Source: Clostridia bacterium (GTDB lineage Bacteria; Bacillota; Clostridia; DSM-8532). Taken from it: a stretch of DNA of 8,157 nt. Shown piece after piece: positions 1 to 5,959 of the stretch. The stretch covers positions 1 to 8,157 of the forward strand of contig JAOABT010000361.1 of the NCBI GenBank assembly GCA_026418215.1, in the 5' to 3' direction. Within the stretch, counting starts at the first letter, position 1. Each line of letters opens with the position of its first letter. The translations under genes and the position numbers were made by a program. The notes under the pieces are model-generated. The model searched no databases, was not told where the DNA came from, and was given only the letters and a program-made list of their open reading frames with translations.

Positions 1-14
1 TGTATAAGAGACAG
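1..14 (+). other. Residual Nextera/Tn5 mosaic-end adapter (artefact)
   Basis: The first 14 bases, TGTATAAGAGACAG, are the 3' part of the 19-base Tn5 mosaic end used in Illumina Nextera libraries. The junction with genomic DNA is at 14/15. This is not biological sequence, and the reading frame of the adjacent DUF4340 gene should not be extended through it. The matching adapter at the other end makes a chance match very unlikely. Confidence 0.95.
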
Positions 15-501
15 GCTTTCCATCACCCGAAGCAAAGGTTGTGGCAAGTGCCTTATCAAGGCCGTAGATGGTGACATCCTTGGGGCTTTCGTCAATAAGC
101 CTCTTTGTGGTCGCTGTATCGGCAGATGCTGCCATATCGTCAACGGCCGTGCTGTCAACACTGAACCCTGTTGTTTCCCATACCTTGGCCTTCTCCGTGG
201 TTTTCTTGGAGGTGCCGTCGCCGTTGTCAACGAGCTTTTCAACATCCCTCTCAGCCTGAGTCAGGACAATATCCTGCCCCTCCCTTTTTAAGGTGATCTT
301 GGTGATTTGATCCTTGGGGATATCCACCAGCTTGACCTCATCGACCGAAGCGGAAGGCGTTGGCGTCACCTGCCCCCATGGGGTTGCAGACGCCGACTGA
401 GGCGTCTGCTTTTTCTGGGTCCCGCTTAATACAATGAAGGCCACAAGGAAGACCACAAGAACTCCGCCAAGGATTGCGATCTTCTTCCAGTTCTTCATCA
501 T
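15..501 (-). CDS. DUF4340 membrane-anchored protein, C-terminus cut by window edge
   Basis: This is the last visible gene of the minus-strand ABC operon; 162 codons remain before the adapter. Residues 1-7 are basic (MMKNWKK), residues 8-26 form one hydrophobic segment (uncleaved anchor or signal), and 27-52 are a Q/T/P/S/A-rich linker. From about 53 the protein resembles DUF4340: DEVKLVDIPKDQITKITLK, then a KVWETTG stretch near 106-112 and TIYGLDKA near 144-151. DUF4340 proteins are commonly encoded next to GldG-type genes and are thought to act on the outer face of the membrane; their function is unknown. The start is the ATG at 501-499, which overlaps the TGA of the upstream gene (ATGA) and has AGGAGG 8 bases before it. 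A second ATG follows immediately and could also be used. The family call is from recalled features, not a search. Confidence 0.8.
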
Positions 502-1913
502 AAATGCTTCCTCCTAACGAATACAAACACACCTAAGCCGATGACTGCGAGAGGCAGTACGAAGGCCAGCATGATAAAGGCAATGAACTTGCTCTGTTCA
601 GACAGGTTTAAGGGCTGCTGAGCGAGGCTCTTGGAAGGAACGATGACGCTGTCGGTCTTATCCTGCATCCAATTGAGGATGGAAATGACATAACGCGTTC
701 CATTGTTTCCCGCACTCTTCATCCAGTCGTTGGTAACAAATTGAGCATTACCAATTACAGCTATCTTGCTGGGTTTTGACGATTCAATCTCAGAGATGGC
801 GCCCAAAAGGAAGGGGCCATTGGAGTCCTTGTTGGTCACGAGGCTTCTGCTCTGAGATTTATCCGAGGTCATGAAGAGCGCTGTGGGCTTAACGTAGTCC
901 TTGGCGTTCTGATTGATGACCACGCTTCGGCAGTTTGGCAGGTAGACGAACAGGGAGTTGGGGTCAAGGCTCTTGGTGACATCGCTTTCAGTTGGATGAG
1001 GAATGATGATATTAAAGTCGTTATAATACCAGTTCTGGTCGCCCTCAAGGACATAGTCGTTATTAACACCCAATGCGTAGCGCTGCATGACCAGGTTAAA
1101 GTTGGTAAGCTCGGTGGTATCGCCTTGTACATCCATGAGGAAGATGGCGTCTCCGCCCTTGTCCAGATAAGCCTGAAGCTTCTCCCTTTCCTTGGGCAGA
1201 AGGTCGGTCTTAGGTGCCGCAAAGATGATGGCAGACGCGTCCTGAGGGATATCGCCGGATAAGGAAAGATCCTTGATTTCATAATTATTGGAGGCAATGG
1301 AGGCAGTCAAATCGGAAAGCTGCTCCTCCTTGGTGATTTCACCATGGCCCTTTACAAAGTAGATAACAGGTGTGCTCTCAGACGTTACACTCTTGATGGC
1401 GCTTGAGAAGGCCTGTTCGATCTTTACGCCCGAAGCCTGGGGATAGCCGGAGGTGGAATAGTCGTATTCGACCATTTCATCCTGGGTCACCACCTTGGAC
1501 TTATTCCCGCTCTTGACCACGATGCTTCCTTCCTGGATACCCTTGGTCTGCTCGGGGTCAAGTTCTCTTTTGATAAATGTCGGGTCCTTTTCAACGTCTA
1601 CAAACTTTAATTTCACTTTGCCGTTGCTCTTGATGTTGTATTGCTTTAAAACTTCAAGGATTTCTTTCACGGAAAAGTTCTTCTCTTCGGTCAGAACAAT
1701 GACATCAACGTCCTTGTTGAGAGACTTCAGCATGGTGATGCTTGGCTGGCTTAAGGAATACAGCTTGTTCTTCGTAATATCGAAACGTACTCTGTTTCTT
1801 ACTGAATCGAGGCCGAGGACAGCATTGAAAAGCACAATGATGGCCACAACCACAGCCGTAAGAACGAAAGCGTAGGAACCAAATTTCAAGCTTCTATCAT
1901 TCATTTTTTTCAT
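498..1913 (-). CDS. GldG-family ABC transporter auxiliary protein
   Basis: A 471-residue protein with a cytoplasmic N-terminus, a transmembrane segment at about 12-34, a large presumably extracytoplasmic domain and a second transmembrane segment at about 443-465 that ends in RRKHL. Residues 43-58 (RFDITKNKLYSLSQPS) are the hallmark that opens the GldG/ABC_transp_aux region. GHGE at 189-192, GDAIFLMD at 254-261 and GNAQFVTND at 388-396 fit the same family, whose fold is related to the GIFT domain shared with IFT52. The role is inferred to be an accessory subunit of the ABC transporter encoded just upstream; the substrate is unknown. I chose the ATG at 1913: AGGGG lies 8 bases before it, overlapping the permease stop. 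An in-frame GTG at 1922 would overlap the permease by 4 bases and has the AGGGG too close. Its stop overlaps the DUF4340 start. Confidence 0.88.
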   Translation of the reverse strand: MKKMNDRSLKFGSYAFVLTAVVVAIIVLFNAVLGLDSVRNRVRFDITKNKLYSLSQPSITMLKSLNKDVDVIVLTEEKNFSVKEILEVLKQYNIKSNGKVKLKFVDVEKDPTFIKRELDPEQTKGIQEGSIVVKSGNKSKVVTQDEMVEYDYSTSGYPQASGVKIEQAFSSAIKSVTSESTPVIYFVKGHGEITKEEQLSDLTASIASNNYEIKDLSLSGDIPQDASAIIFAAPKTDLLPKEREKLQAYLDKGGDAIFLMDVQGDTTELTNFNLVMQRYALGVNNDYVLEGDQNWYYNDFNIIIPHPTESDVTKSLDPNSLFVYLPNCRSVVINQNAKDYVKPTALFMTSDKSQSRSLVTNKDSNGPFLLGAISEIESSKPSKIAVIGNAQFVTNDWMKSAGNNGTRYVISILNWMQDKTDSVIVPSKSLAQQPLNLSEQSKFIAFIMLAFVLPLAVIGLGVFVFVRRKHL

Positions 1914-1918
1914 TTCTA

Positions 1919-2626
1919 TCACCCCTGACTCCAGCGCTTGTGTTCAAGGACCCTCACCGTGAGGAAGATGAACACGGCTGTAAAGCTAAGCATAAACACG
2001 ACGGAGGTTAAATCGATGATACCCTTGCCGAAATCATCGTACCGTTCACTGATGGAAAGCCAGAGCAGAGCCTTGTTGAGGAAGCCCTTCAAGAAGCTGG
2101 CAAGGAAGTTGAGCGTAGTTAAGGCAAACAAGGATACAAAGCTGATGATGGCGGCCACGATCTGGTTCTCGGTCAGCGAGGAGGCAAATACGCCCACTGC
2201 GACGAAAACCGCACCGTAGAGGATAAAGCCCAAATAGGAGCTTGCAATGAGGGCTACATCAGGCTTCCCGAAGATCATGAGAATCAGCGGGAAAATAAGG
2301 GTTACAGCGGTCATGACGAGGAATACGCAATAGGCTGCAAGGAATTTTCCCATGACGACGTCTGTGAGACGGGTTGGCGATGTGATCAAAAGCACCTCGG
2401 TGCCGTTTTTCTTATCCTCGGCGATGGTTCTCATGGTGAGGATGGGTATGATGAATAGGAGCAGAAAGCTCATGTTCCCTACAAATTCACCCATGAAATC
2501 TGAAACGCCGTAGCTAAGGCCATTGTTGAAAAACAGCCCCAGGATAAACATAAAGAGCCCGATAAGAACGTAAGCAATCGGGGAGTTAAAATACGATCTG
2601 AAGTCGCGCTTCATAATAGCAAGCAT
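1919..2626 (-). CDS. ABC-2 type (GldF-like) transporter permease
   Basis: A 235-residue integral membrane protein with about six hydrophobic segments, near residues 17-34, 53-66, 95-119, 130-150, 156-179 and 206-225. The opening MKRDFRSYFNSPIAYV is typical of GldF/ABC-2 permeases. The loop EDKKNGTEVLLITSPTR (70-86) after the second segment is the family's conserved cytoplasmic turn. SERYDDFGKGIIDLTSVVF (193-211) matches the conserved motif before the last helix. It should form the membrane channel with the ATPase encoded 3 bases upstream. The ATG at 2626-2624 follows an AGGAGG 11 bases away that lies inside the ATPase gene; an internal ATG at 2614 is an alternative. The length is that of a single half-transporter, so a homodimer is inferred. 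The substrate is not predictable. Confidence 0.9.
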   Translation of the reverse strand: MLAIMKRDFRSYFNSPIAYVLIGLFMFILGLFFNNGLSYGVSDFMGEFVGNMSFLLLFIIPILTMRTIAEDKKNGTEVLLITSPTRLTDVVMGKFLAAYCVFLVMTAVTLIFPLILMIFGKPDVALIASSYLGFILYGAVFVAVGVFASSLTENQIVAAIISFVSLFALTTLNFLASFLKGFLNKALLWLSISERYDDFGKGIIDLTSVVFMLSFTAVFIFLTVRVLEHKRWSQG

Positions 2627-2629
2627 ACT

Positions 2630-3580
2630 TTACTTGACCTCCTTATCTTCAGCCGTTGTCAACTGGAGGAAGATATCCTCAAGAGACAGGCTCAGGGACT
2701 TAAGCTCAAGAATGGCAAAGCCGTGCTGTGCCAGCTGGTTGAAGATGGGCTTTCTCACATCCACATCCTTATCAGCCTCAATAATATAGCTGAATTCGTC
2801 TTCCTTAAGCTTTCCGCTGGTCTCGAGGTACTTGACGCCGTAAACATGGCCGAGGATATCCTTAACCTTGTTTTCTGGGCCTGCAACCGTTATGGTGAAG
2901 CGTGAAAAGTCGGCCAGCTTCTTGGACAGGTTGTCCGGTGTGTCAATGGCTGCAATCTTACCCTTGTTGATGATGACAACGCGGTCACAGATAGCACTGA
3001 CCTCAGGCAGAATATGCGAGCTTAAGATAATGGTGTGGTTTTTACCTAAGGCCTTTATAAGCTTTCTGATCTCAATGATCTGCTTGGGGTCGAGACCTAC
3101 GGTAGGCTCGTCGAGGATAAGCACCTCGGGTGTTCCCACAAGGGCCTGTGCCAAGCCCACTCTCTGCTTGTAACCCTTTGACAGGTTCTTGATCAATCTG
3201 TGGCTGACATGAGAGATCTTAACAAGCTCCATGATATCCTTCTTCTGGCTCTTCCAGTCCTTTGAGGGGACACCCTTCAGGTCCGAGCAGAAGTCAAGGT
3301 ATTCATTGACGGTCATATCCAAGTAAAGGGGAGGCAGCTCCGGGAGGTAACCAATATGCTTTTTTACCTCAACGGGGTTCTCCAGAACGTCGAAACCGGC
3401 TACCTTAACCGTTCCCGAGGTGGAAGAAATAAAGCCGGTGAGGATGTTCATGGTGGTGGATTTTCCCGCACCGTTCGGGCCCAGGAAGCCAAGGATTTCG
3501 CCCTTTTCAACTGTAAAGCTGATATCGTCGACAGCCTTGATTTTCCCATACTGCTTGGTTAGATTTTGAATCTCTATCAT
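2630..3580 (-). CDS. ABC transporter ATP-binding protein (GldA/ABC-2 type)
   Basis: A 316-residue nucleotide-binding subunit and the first gene of the minus-strand operon. It has Walker A GPNGAGKST (34-42), a Q-loop region with Glu in YLPE (78-81) as is common in ABC-2 exporters, signature LSKGYKQR (133-140), Walker B VLILDEP (153-159), a D-loop GLDP (162-165) and the switch His189 in SSH. All catalytic elements are intact. A C-terminal extension of about 90 residues after the ATPase core is typical of this ABC-2 subfamily. It should drive the permease encoded 3 bases downstream. The ATG at 3580-3578 has AAGGAGG 6 bases upstream. The exact substrate class (drug, polysaccharide, lipid or other) cannot be set from the ATPase alone; the GldF/GldG/DUF4340 neighbours point to the gliding-type family. 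Confidence 0.95.
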   Translation of the reverse strand: MIEIQNLTKQYGKIKAVDDISFTVEKGEILGFLGPNGAGKSTTMNILTGFISSTSGTVKVAGFDVLENPVEVKKHIGYLPELPPLYLDMTVNEYLDFCSDLKGVPSKDWKSQKKDIMELVKISHVSHRLIKNLSKGYKQRVGLAQALVGTPEVLILDEPTVGLDPKQIIEIRKLIKALGKNHTIILSSHILPEVSAICDRVVIINKGKIAAIDTPDNLSKKLADFSRFTITVAGPENKVKDILGHVYGVKYLETSGKLKEDEFSYIIEADKDVDVRKPIFNQLAQHGFAILELKSLSLSLEDIFLQLTTAEDKEVK

Positions 3581-3649
3581 GCTATTCCTCCTTCTTTCAT
3601 GTGGTAAGAAGCAAAATGAATCCCTAGAATGGCATCAATCATAAAGAAA

Positions 3650-3689
3650 GCGGGCTTTTGATCCATACTGAATGAAACAAGTAACCCGC
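3650..3689 (-). promoter_or_regulatory. Possible leader hairpin of the ABC operon
   Basis: GCGGG (3650-3654) can pair with CCCGC (3685-3689). The 30-base loop has partial extra pairing. On the minus strand the stem is followed by TTTCTTTATG, a broken T-run, about 60 bases before the ATPase start. It could be a weak attenuator in the 5' leader. The long loop and interrupted T-run make this tentative. Confidence 0.25.
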
Positions 3690-3727
3690 CGTATCTTCAA
3701 TCGATAGTTCCATTATGAACGATATTC

Positions 3728-3760
3728 GTGAACAGATTGTGAACAAATTGTAACAAAATC
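3728..3760. repeat. Three imperfect 11-bp tandem repeats
   Basis: Head-to-tail units are GTGAACAGATT (3728-3738), GTGAACAAATT (3739-3749) and GTAACAAAATC (3750-3760). The first two differ at one base and the third is more diverged. The 11-base period is close to one DNA helical turn, so the units would lie on one face of the helix, as expected of a cooperative regulator site. They lie upstream of the ABC operon and of the spo0E-like promoter. No known operator was recognised. Confidence 0.55.
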
Positions 3761-3787
3761 GTTAGATTTACCTGCCTAAAGAGGTGC

Positions 3788-3799
3788 CAAAATATTTTG
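3788..3799. promoter_or_regulatory. Perfect 12-bp palindrome CAAAATATTTTG
   Basis: This fully self-complementary 12-base site sits in the divergent intergenic region, 60 bases upstream of the spo0E-like -35 element. It could be a dimer-binding operator, but AT-rich palindromes of this size also arise by chance. No specific regulator is implied. Confidence 0.3.
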
Positions 3800-3858
3800 T
3801 AAAACTTCCGTAGAATTTGGCGAAAAATGTCGGAAACCTAGAATTGATGCGGGTTTTG

Positions 3859-3887
3859 TTGACTTAAGACTCAAAACATGTTACTAT
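3859..3887 (+). promoter_or_regulatory. SigA-type promoter of the spo0E-like gene
   Basis: The -35 TTGACT (3859-3864) and -10 TACTAT (3882-3887) are separated by exactly 17 bases, and TG in the extended -10 position (TGT directly before the -10) strengthens it. Transcription should begin near 3894, about 40 bases before the ATG. This is the best promoter in the window and indicates vegetative expression rather than dependence on a sporulation sigma factor. Confidence 0.8.
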
Positions 3888-3935
3888 TTGTTTGTAGAAA
3901 AATGTTCTTTTTCCTAAAAGAGGAGGGAGATACGA

Positions 3936-4091
3936 ATGAAAAGCATTGAGAAGGTACGAAACCGCCTTAATCGCGCTATTTCATCAGGCGACAGCAAAGA
4001 TGTGATTCTAAGTATAAGCCGGCATCTGGACGAGCTCATTGTGGAGAGGATGAAGGTACAGAATAAAAAATACATATCAAAAGGGCAATAG
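3936..4091 (+). CDS. Spo0E-like aspartyl-phosphate phosphatase
   Basis: A 51-residue protein (MKSIEKVRNRLNRAISSGDS... to ...KKYISKGQ). It fits the Spo0E family: two short helices, the first at about 3-15 and the second at about 22-44, with the core SRHLDELIVERM at about 28-39 matching the family pattern SxELDxLIxxY. These proteins remove the phosphate from Spo0A~P (in Bacillus) and so restrain entry into sporulation; action on the local Spo0A orthologue is inferred. The Leu-Asp and Leu-Ile of the core are present, but the usual Gln-Glu before LD is Arg-His and the aromatic residue after LIV is replaced. The ribosome binding site AGGAGGGAG (3921-3929) is 6 bases before the ATG. It has its own promoter, and its last codons form the left arm of the terminator, so it is a single-gene unit. 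Confidence 0.78.
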   Translation: MKSIEKVRNRLNRAISSGDSKDVILSISRHLDELIVERMKVQNKKYISKGQ

Positions 4092-4115
4092 CCGCAAGGC
4101 CATTGCCCCTTTTTT
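4083..4115 (+). terminator. Rho-independent terminator, probably bidirectional
   Basis: An 11-bp stem, 4083-4093 with 4098-4108, is capped by the GNRA tetraloop GCAA and followed by six T (4110-4115). There is one A/C mismatch in the plus-strand RNA. In the minus-strand RNA that position is a G-U wobble, making the stem continuous, and TTTT follows, so the hairpin can also end the aminotransferase transcript arriving from the right. The left arm overlaps the last codons and the TAG stop of the Spo0E-like gene. Confidence 0.85.
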
Positions 4116-4164
4116 GCTTATTCCGGCTTAGCCAAGCAGAGTTCTTGACCGCAAGCAGCAGGCT

Positions 4165-5334
4165 TCAACCGCGGAGCTTTTCTACAAACCGGCGAATTCT
4201 TATGAGCGCTTCGCGTATCTTGTCAATGGAGGTTGCATAAGTAGCACGGCAAAAGCCCTCTCCGCAAGCTCCGAAGGCATTGCCGGGAACCATGAGCACC
4301 TTTTCCTCCTTCAAGAGCCTTTCACAGAACTCATCAGAGGACAGGCCCGTTGAGCGTATGTCGGGGAAGGTGTAGAAAGCACCCAGAGGTTCAAAGCAGC
4401 TTAGGCCTATTTTATTAAAGCCGTCAACCATGATAAGACGTCTGCGGTTATATTCGGCTACCATGCGCTTAACTTCCGGTTCTCCATTTCTTAAAGCTTC
4501 GGCTGCTGCAAACTGGGCGGTTGTGGGGCTGCACATGATGGCATACTGATGGATTTTCTTCATTTGTTCCAATGGCTCAGCATGCCCGCACACATAACCG
4601 ATTCTCCAGCCTGTCATGGCATAGGTCTTTGAAAAGCCGTTGATAACCAGCGTCTTTTCCTTCATCTCAGGGAATTGTGCAATGGACACATGCTTGCCCT
4701 GATAAAGCAGCTCACAATAGATTTCGTCTGAAATGACCACAATCTCCTTGTCCTTGAGAACCTCGACAATGGCCTTGTAGTCCTCATAATCCATGGTGGC
4801 TCCGGTTGGGTTGTTGGGATAACCGATGATAATTGCCTTCGTTCTTTCGGTAATGGCATCGAGAATCTGCTGGGGCTTCAGTCTGAACCGGTCCTCAGCC
4901 TTGAGCTCGATGGTTACCGGGGTGGCGCCTGTAAACATGACGCAACCTTTATAAGCCACAAAGGAGGGCTCCGGTACGATAACCTCGTCACCGGGGCCGG
5001 CAAAGGTTCTGAGCGCAATATCGATGGCTTCGCTGCCGCCGACGGTCACAAGGATCTCATTGACCGGGTTATAGGTCAGGCCGAACCTGTTCTTCATGTA
5101 GCGGGAAATTTCCTCGCGCAGCTCAATGAAGCCCGCATTGGAGGAATAAAAGGTCTTTCCCTTTTCAAGAGAGTAAATGCCTTCCTCGCGGATGCTCCAC
5201 GGCGTCTCAAAATCGGGCTCGCCGATACCCAGGGAGATGGCGTCCTTCATCTCGTTGATGAGATCAAAATATTTTCGTATACCCGAGGGAGGCGTCACCT
5301 GAATGTTCTCCCTCATTAATTGCTTGAAATTCAT
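4165..5334 (-). CDS. PLP-dependent class I/II aminotransferase
   Basis: A 389-residue fold-type I aminotransferase of the aspartate/aromatic/PatA-like group, full length for the family. Visible active-site elements are the glycine-rich VTVGGSEAI (97-104), Asn175 in NNPTG, Asp203 and Tyr206 in SDEIY, the PLP Schiff-base Lys236 in GFSKTYAMTGWRIGY, phosphate-contact Arg244, and substrate-carboxylate Arg363 in FCRATYA. It should transfer an amino group between an amino acid and a 2-oxo acid in the cytosol; which amino acid cannot be told from sequence alone. The ATG at 5334-5332 overlaps the TGA of the upstream AsnC-family regulator gene (ATGA), with only a weak GAGAGG 10 bases before it, so translation probably depends on coupling. 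This regulator/aminotransferase pairing is common in clostridia. Confidence 0.93.
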   Translation of the reverse strand: MNFKQLMRENIQVTPPSGIRKYFDLINEMKDAISLGIGEPDFETPWSIREEGIYSLEKGKTFYSSNAGFIELREEISRYMKNRFGLTYNPVNEILVTVGGSEAIDIALRTFAGPGDEVIVPEPSFVAYKGCVMFTGATPVTIELKAEDRFRLKPQQILDAITERTKAIIIGYPNNPTGATMDYEDYKAIVEVLKDKEIVVISDEIYCELLYQGKHVSIAQFPEMKEKTLVINGFSKTYAMTGWRIGYVCGHAEPLEQMKKIHQYAIMCSPTTAQFAAAEALRNGEPEVKRMVAEYNRRRLIMVDGFNKIGLSCFEPLGAFYTFPDIRSTGLSSDEFCERLLKEEKVLMVPGNAFGACGEGFCRATYATSIDKIREALIRIRRFVEKLRG

Positions 5335-5813
5335 AAAACCACAGCCTCTCTGTCATCTTTCTGGATTCTGTTGAAGATAATGCCGTTGTCCTTGTATTTC
5401 TTAAGGACAAAGTGGGTCGCACAGCTTAACACACCTTCGATAGGCGCAAGCTTCTCGGCGACAAACAGAGCGACCTCCTTCATGGTTTTGCCTTCCACCA
5501 CAACAAAAAGGTCAAAGCCGCCCGACATGAGGCTGCAGGCTGACACCTGAGGGAACTGATAGATTCTTTCGGCGACCTTGTCGAAGCCCTGGCCTCTCTG
5601 GGGAGTCACTTTAACTTCAATGTAGGCTGTGACCGTTTCACTTTCCGCCTTTTCCCAATCGATCAACGTGTTGTATCCCATAATAATGCCCTTGGCTTCC
5701 AGTTCTTTAACCGCGCTCTTAACCGCCTCAGCTGTTGTGCCCAGCATAACCGCCATTTCATCGTCTGAAATCCTGCTGTTGGTTCTTAAAATCTCAAGAA
5801 TCTCCTTTTGCAT
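5331..5813 (-). CDS. Lrp/AsnC family transcriptional regulator
   Basis: A 160-residue protein with an N-terminal winged helix-turn-helix (about 3-45, with ISDDEMAVMLGTTAEAVKSA as the helix-turn-helix core) and a C-terminal RAM/effector-binding domain (about 60-138, including GGFDLFVVVEG at 98-108). Members sense amino acids through the RAM domain and form octamers or other oligomers on DNA. The next gene, overlapping by 4 bases, is an aminotransferase, so local control of amino acid metabolism and autoregulation are inferred. The start chosen is the ATG at 5813-5811: AAGGGAG is 9 bases upstream. An in-frame TTG at 5822 directly abuts that site and is unlikely. No clear promoter was found in the short leader after the preceding terminator. 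A short charged tail (about 139-160) follows the RAM domain. Confidence 0.9.
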   Translation of the reverse strand: MQKEILEILRTNSRISDDEMAVMLGTTAEAVKSAVKELEAKGIIMGYNTLIDWEKAESETVTAYIEVKVTPQRGQGFDKVAERIYQFPQVSACSLMSGGFDLFVVVEGKTMKEVALFVAEKLAPIEGVLSCATHFVLKKYKDNGIIFNRIQKDDREAVVL

Positions 5814-5865
5814 AAAAAACAACTCCCTTCATATTATCAAAAATCAAATTGCCTGATGATAGAGC

Positions 5866-5892
5866 AAAACCCTGCTGATTCAGCAGGGCTTT
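5866..5892 (-). terminator. Rho-independent terminator after the trx-divIVA-like pair
   Basis: On the minus strand an 8-bp GC-rich core, CCCTGCTG paired with CAGCAGGG (5881-5888 with 5870-5877), has a 3-base loop. A G-U pair and three A-T pairs extend it to 12 bp, ending in TTTT at 5869-5866. It lies 68 bases past the DivIVA-like stop and 53 bases before the AsnC-family start, so it separates the two operons. The T-run is short, so some read-through is possible. Confidence 0.75.
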
Positions 5893-5920
5893 AATGCACT
5901 TATTCATAAAATACGCCAAA

Positions 5921-5946
5921 GCCGCATGTTTGGGTAACGGTGCGGC
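5921..5946. repeat. Small GC-rich inverted repeat
   Basis: GCCGCA (5921-5926) and TGCGGC (5941-5946) can form a 6-bp stem with a 14-base loop. It lies just past the DivIVA-like stop and before the terminator. It has no T-run of its own and could be a 3'-UTR stability element or chance. Confidence 0.3.
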
Positions 5947-5959
5947 CGCCTTGACCTTA

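Larger units (their letters stand above)
3581..3935. other. Divergent intergenic region: ABC operon / spo0E-like gene
   Basis: 355 bases without a credible gene. It contains, left to right, the ATPase ribosome binding site, a possible leader hairpin (3650-3689), three 11-bp tandem units (3728-3760), a 12-bp palindrome (3788-3799), a short inverted repeat TTCCG/CGGAA (3806-3810 and 3831-3835) and a strong plus-strand promoter (3859-3887). I could not assign a convincing minus-strand promoter. The best -10-like hexamer, CATAAT at 3717-3712, lacks a good -35 at 16-18 bases. The region is more AT-rich than the flanking genes. Confidence 0.8.

Noticed and set aside
68..259. Plus-strand open frame of 63 codons at the left end
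   Set aside because: It is antisense to the DUF4340 gene, which has a strong ribosome binding site and coherent protein features; the plus frame is Ser/Leu-rich without a recognisable start signal.
869..1297. Long open frame (142 codons) on the minus strand inside the GldG-family gene
   Set aside because: It lies out of frame within a well-supported gene, has low-complexity Ser/Arg/Pro composition, no ribosome binding site and no family features.
3772..3788. Sigma-54-like promoter on the minus strand (TGGCAC then TAGG)
   Set aside because: The -24 half TGGCAC is perfect but the -12 half reads TAGG instead of TTGC and lacks the key GC, and no sigma-54 activator gene or site is seen.
3827..3835. 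Spo0A binding box (TGTCGAA) upstream of the spo0E-like gene
   Set aside because: The sequence is TGTCGGA, with a mismatch in the conserved core; a single imperfect 7-mer is expected by chance.
5829..5910. Possible 37-codon minus-strand frame starting with MNKCIK in the gap before the AsnC-family gene
   Set aside because: It reads through the terminator hairpin and into the AsnC gene in another frame, with no ribosome binding site or conserved features.
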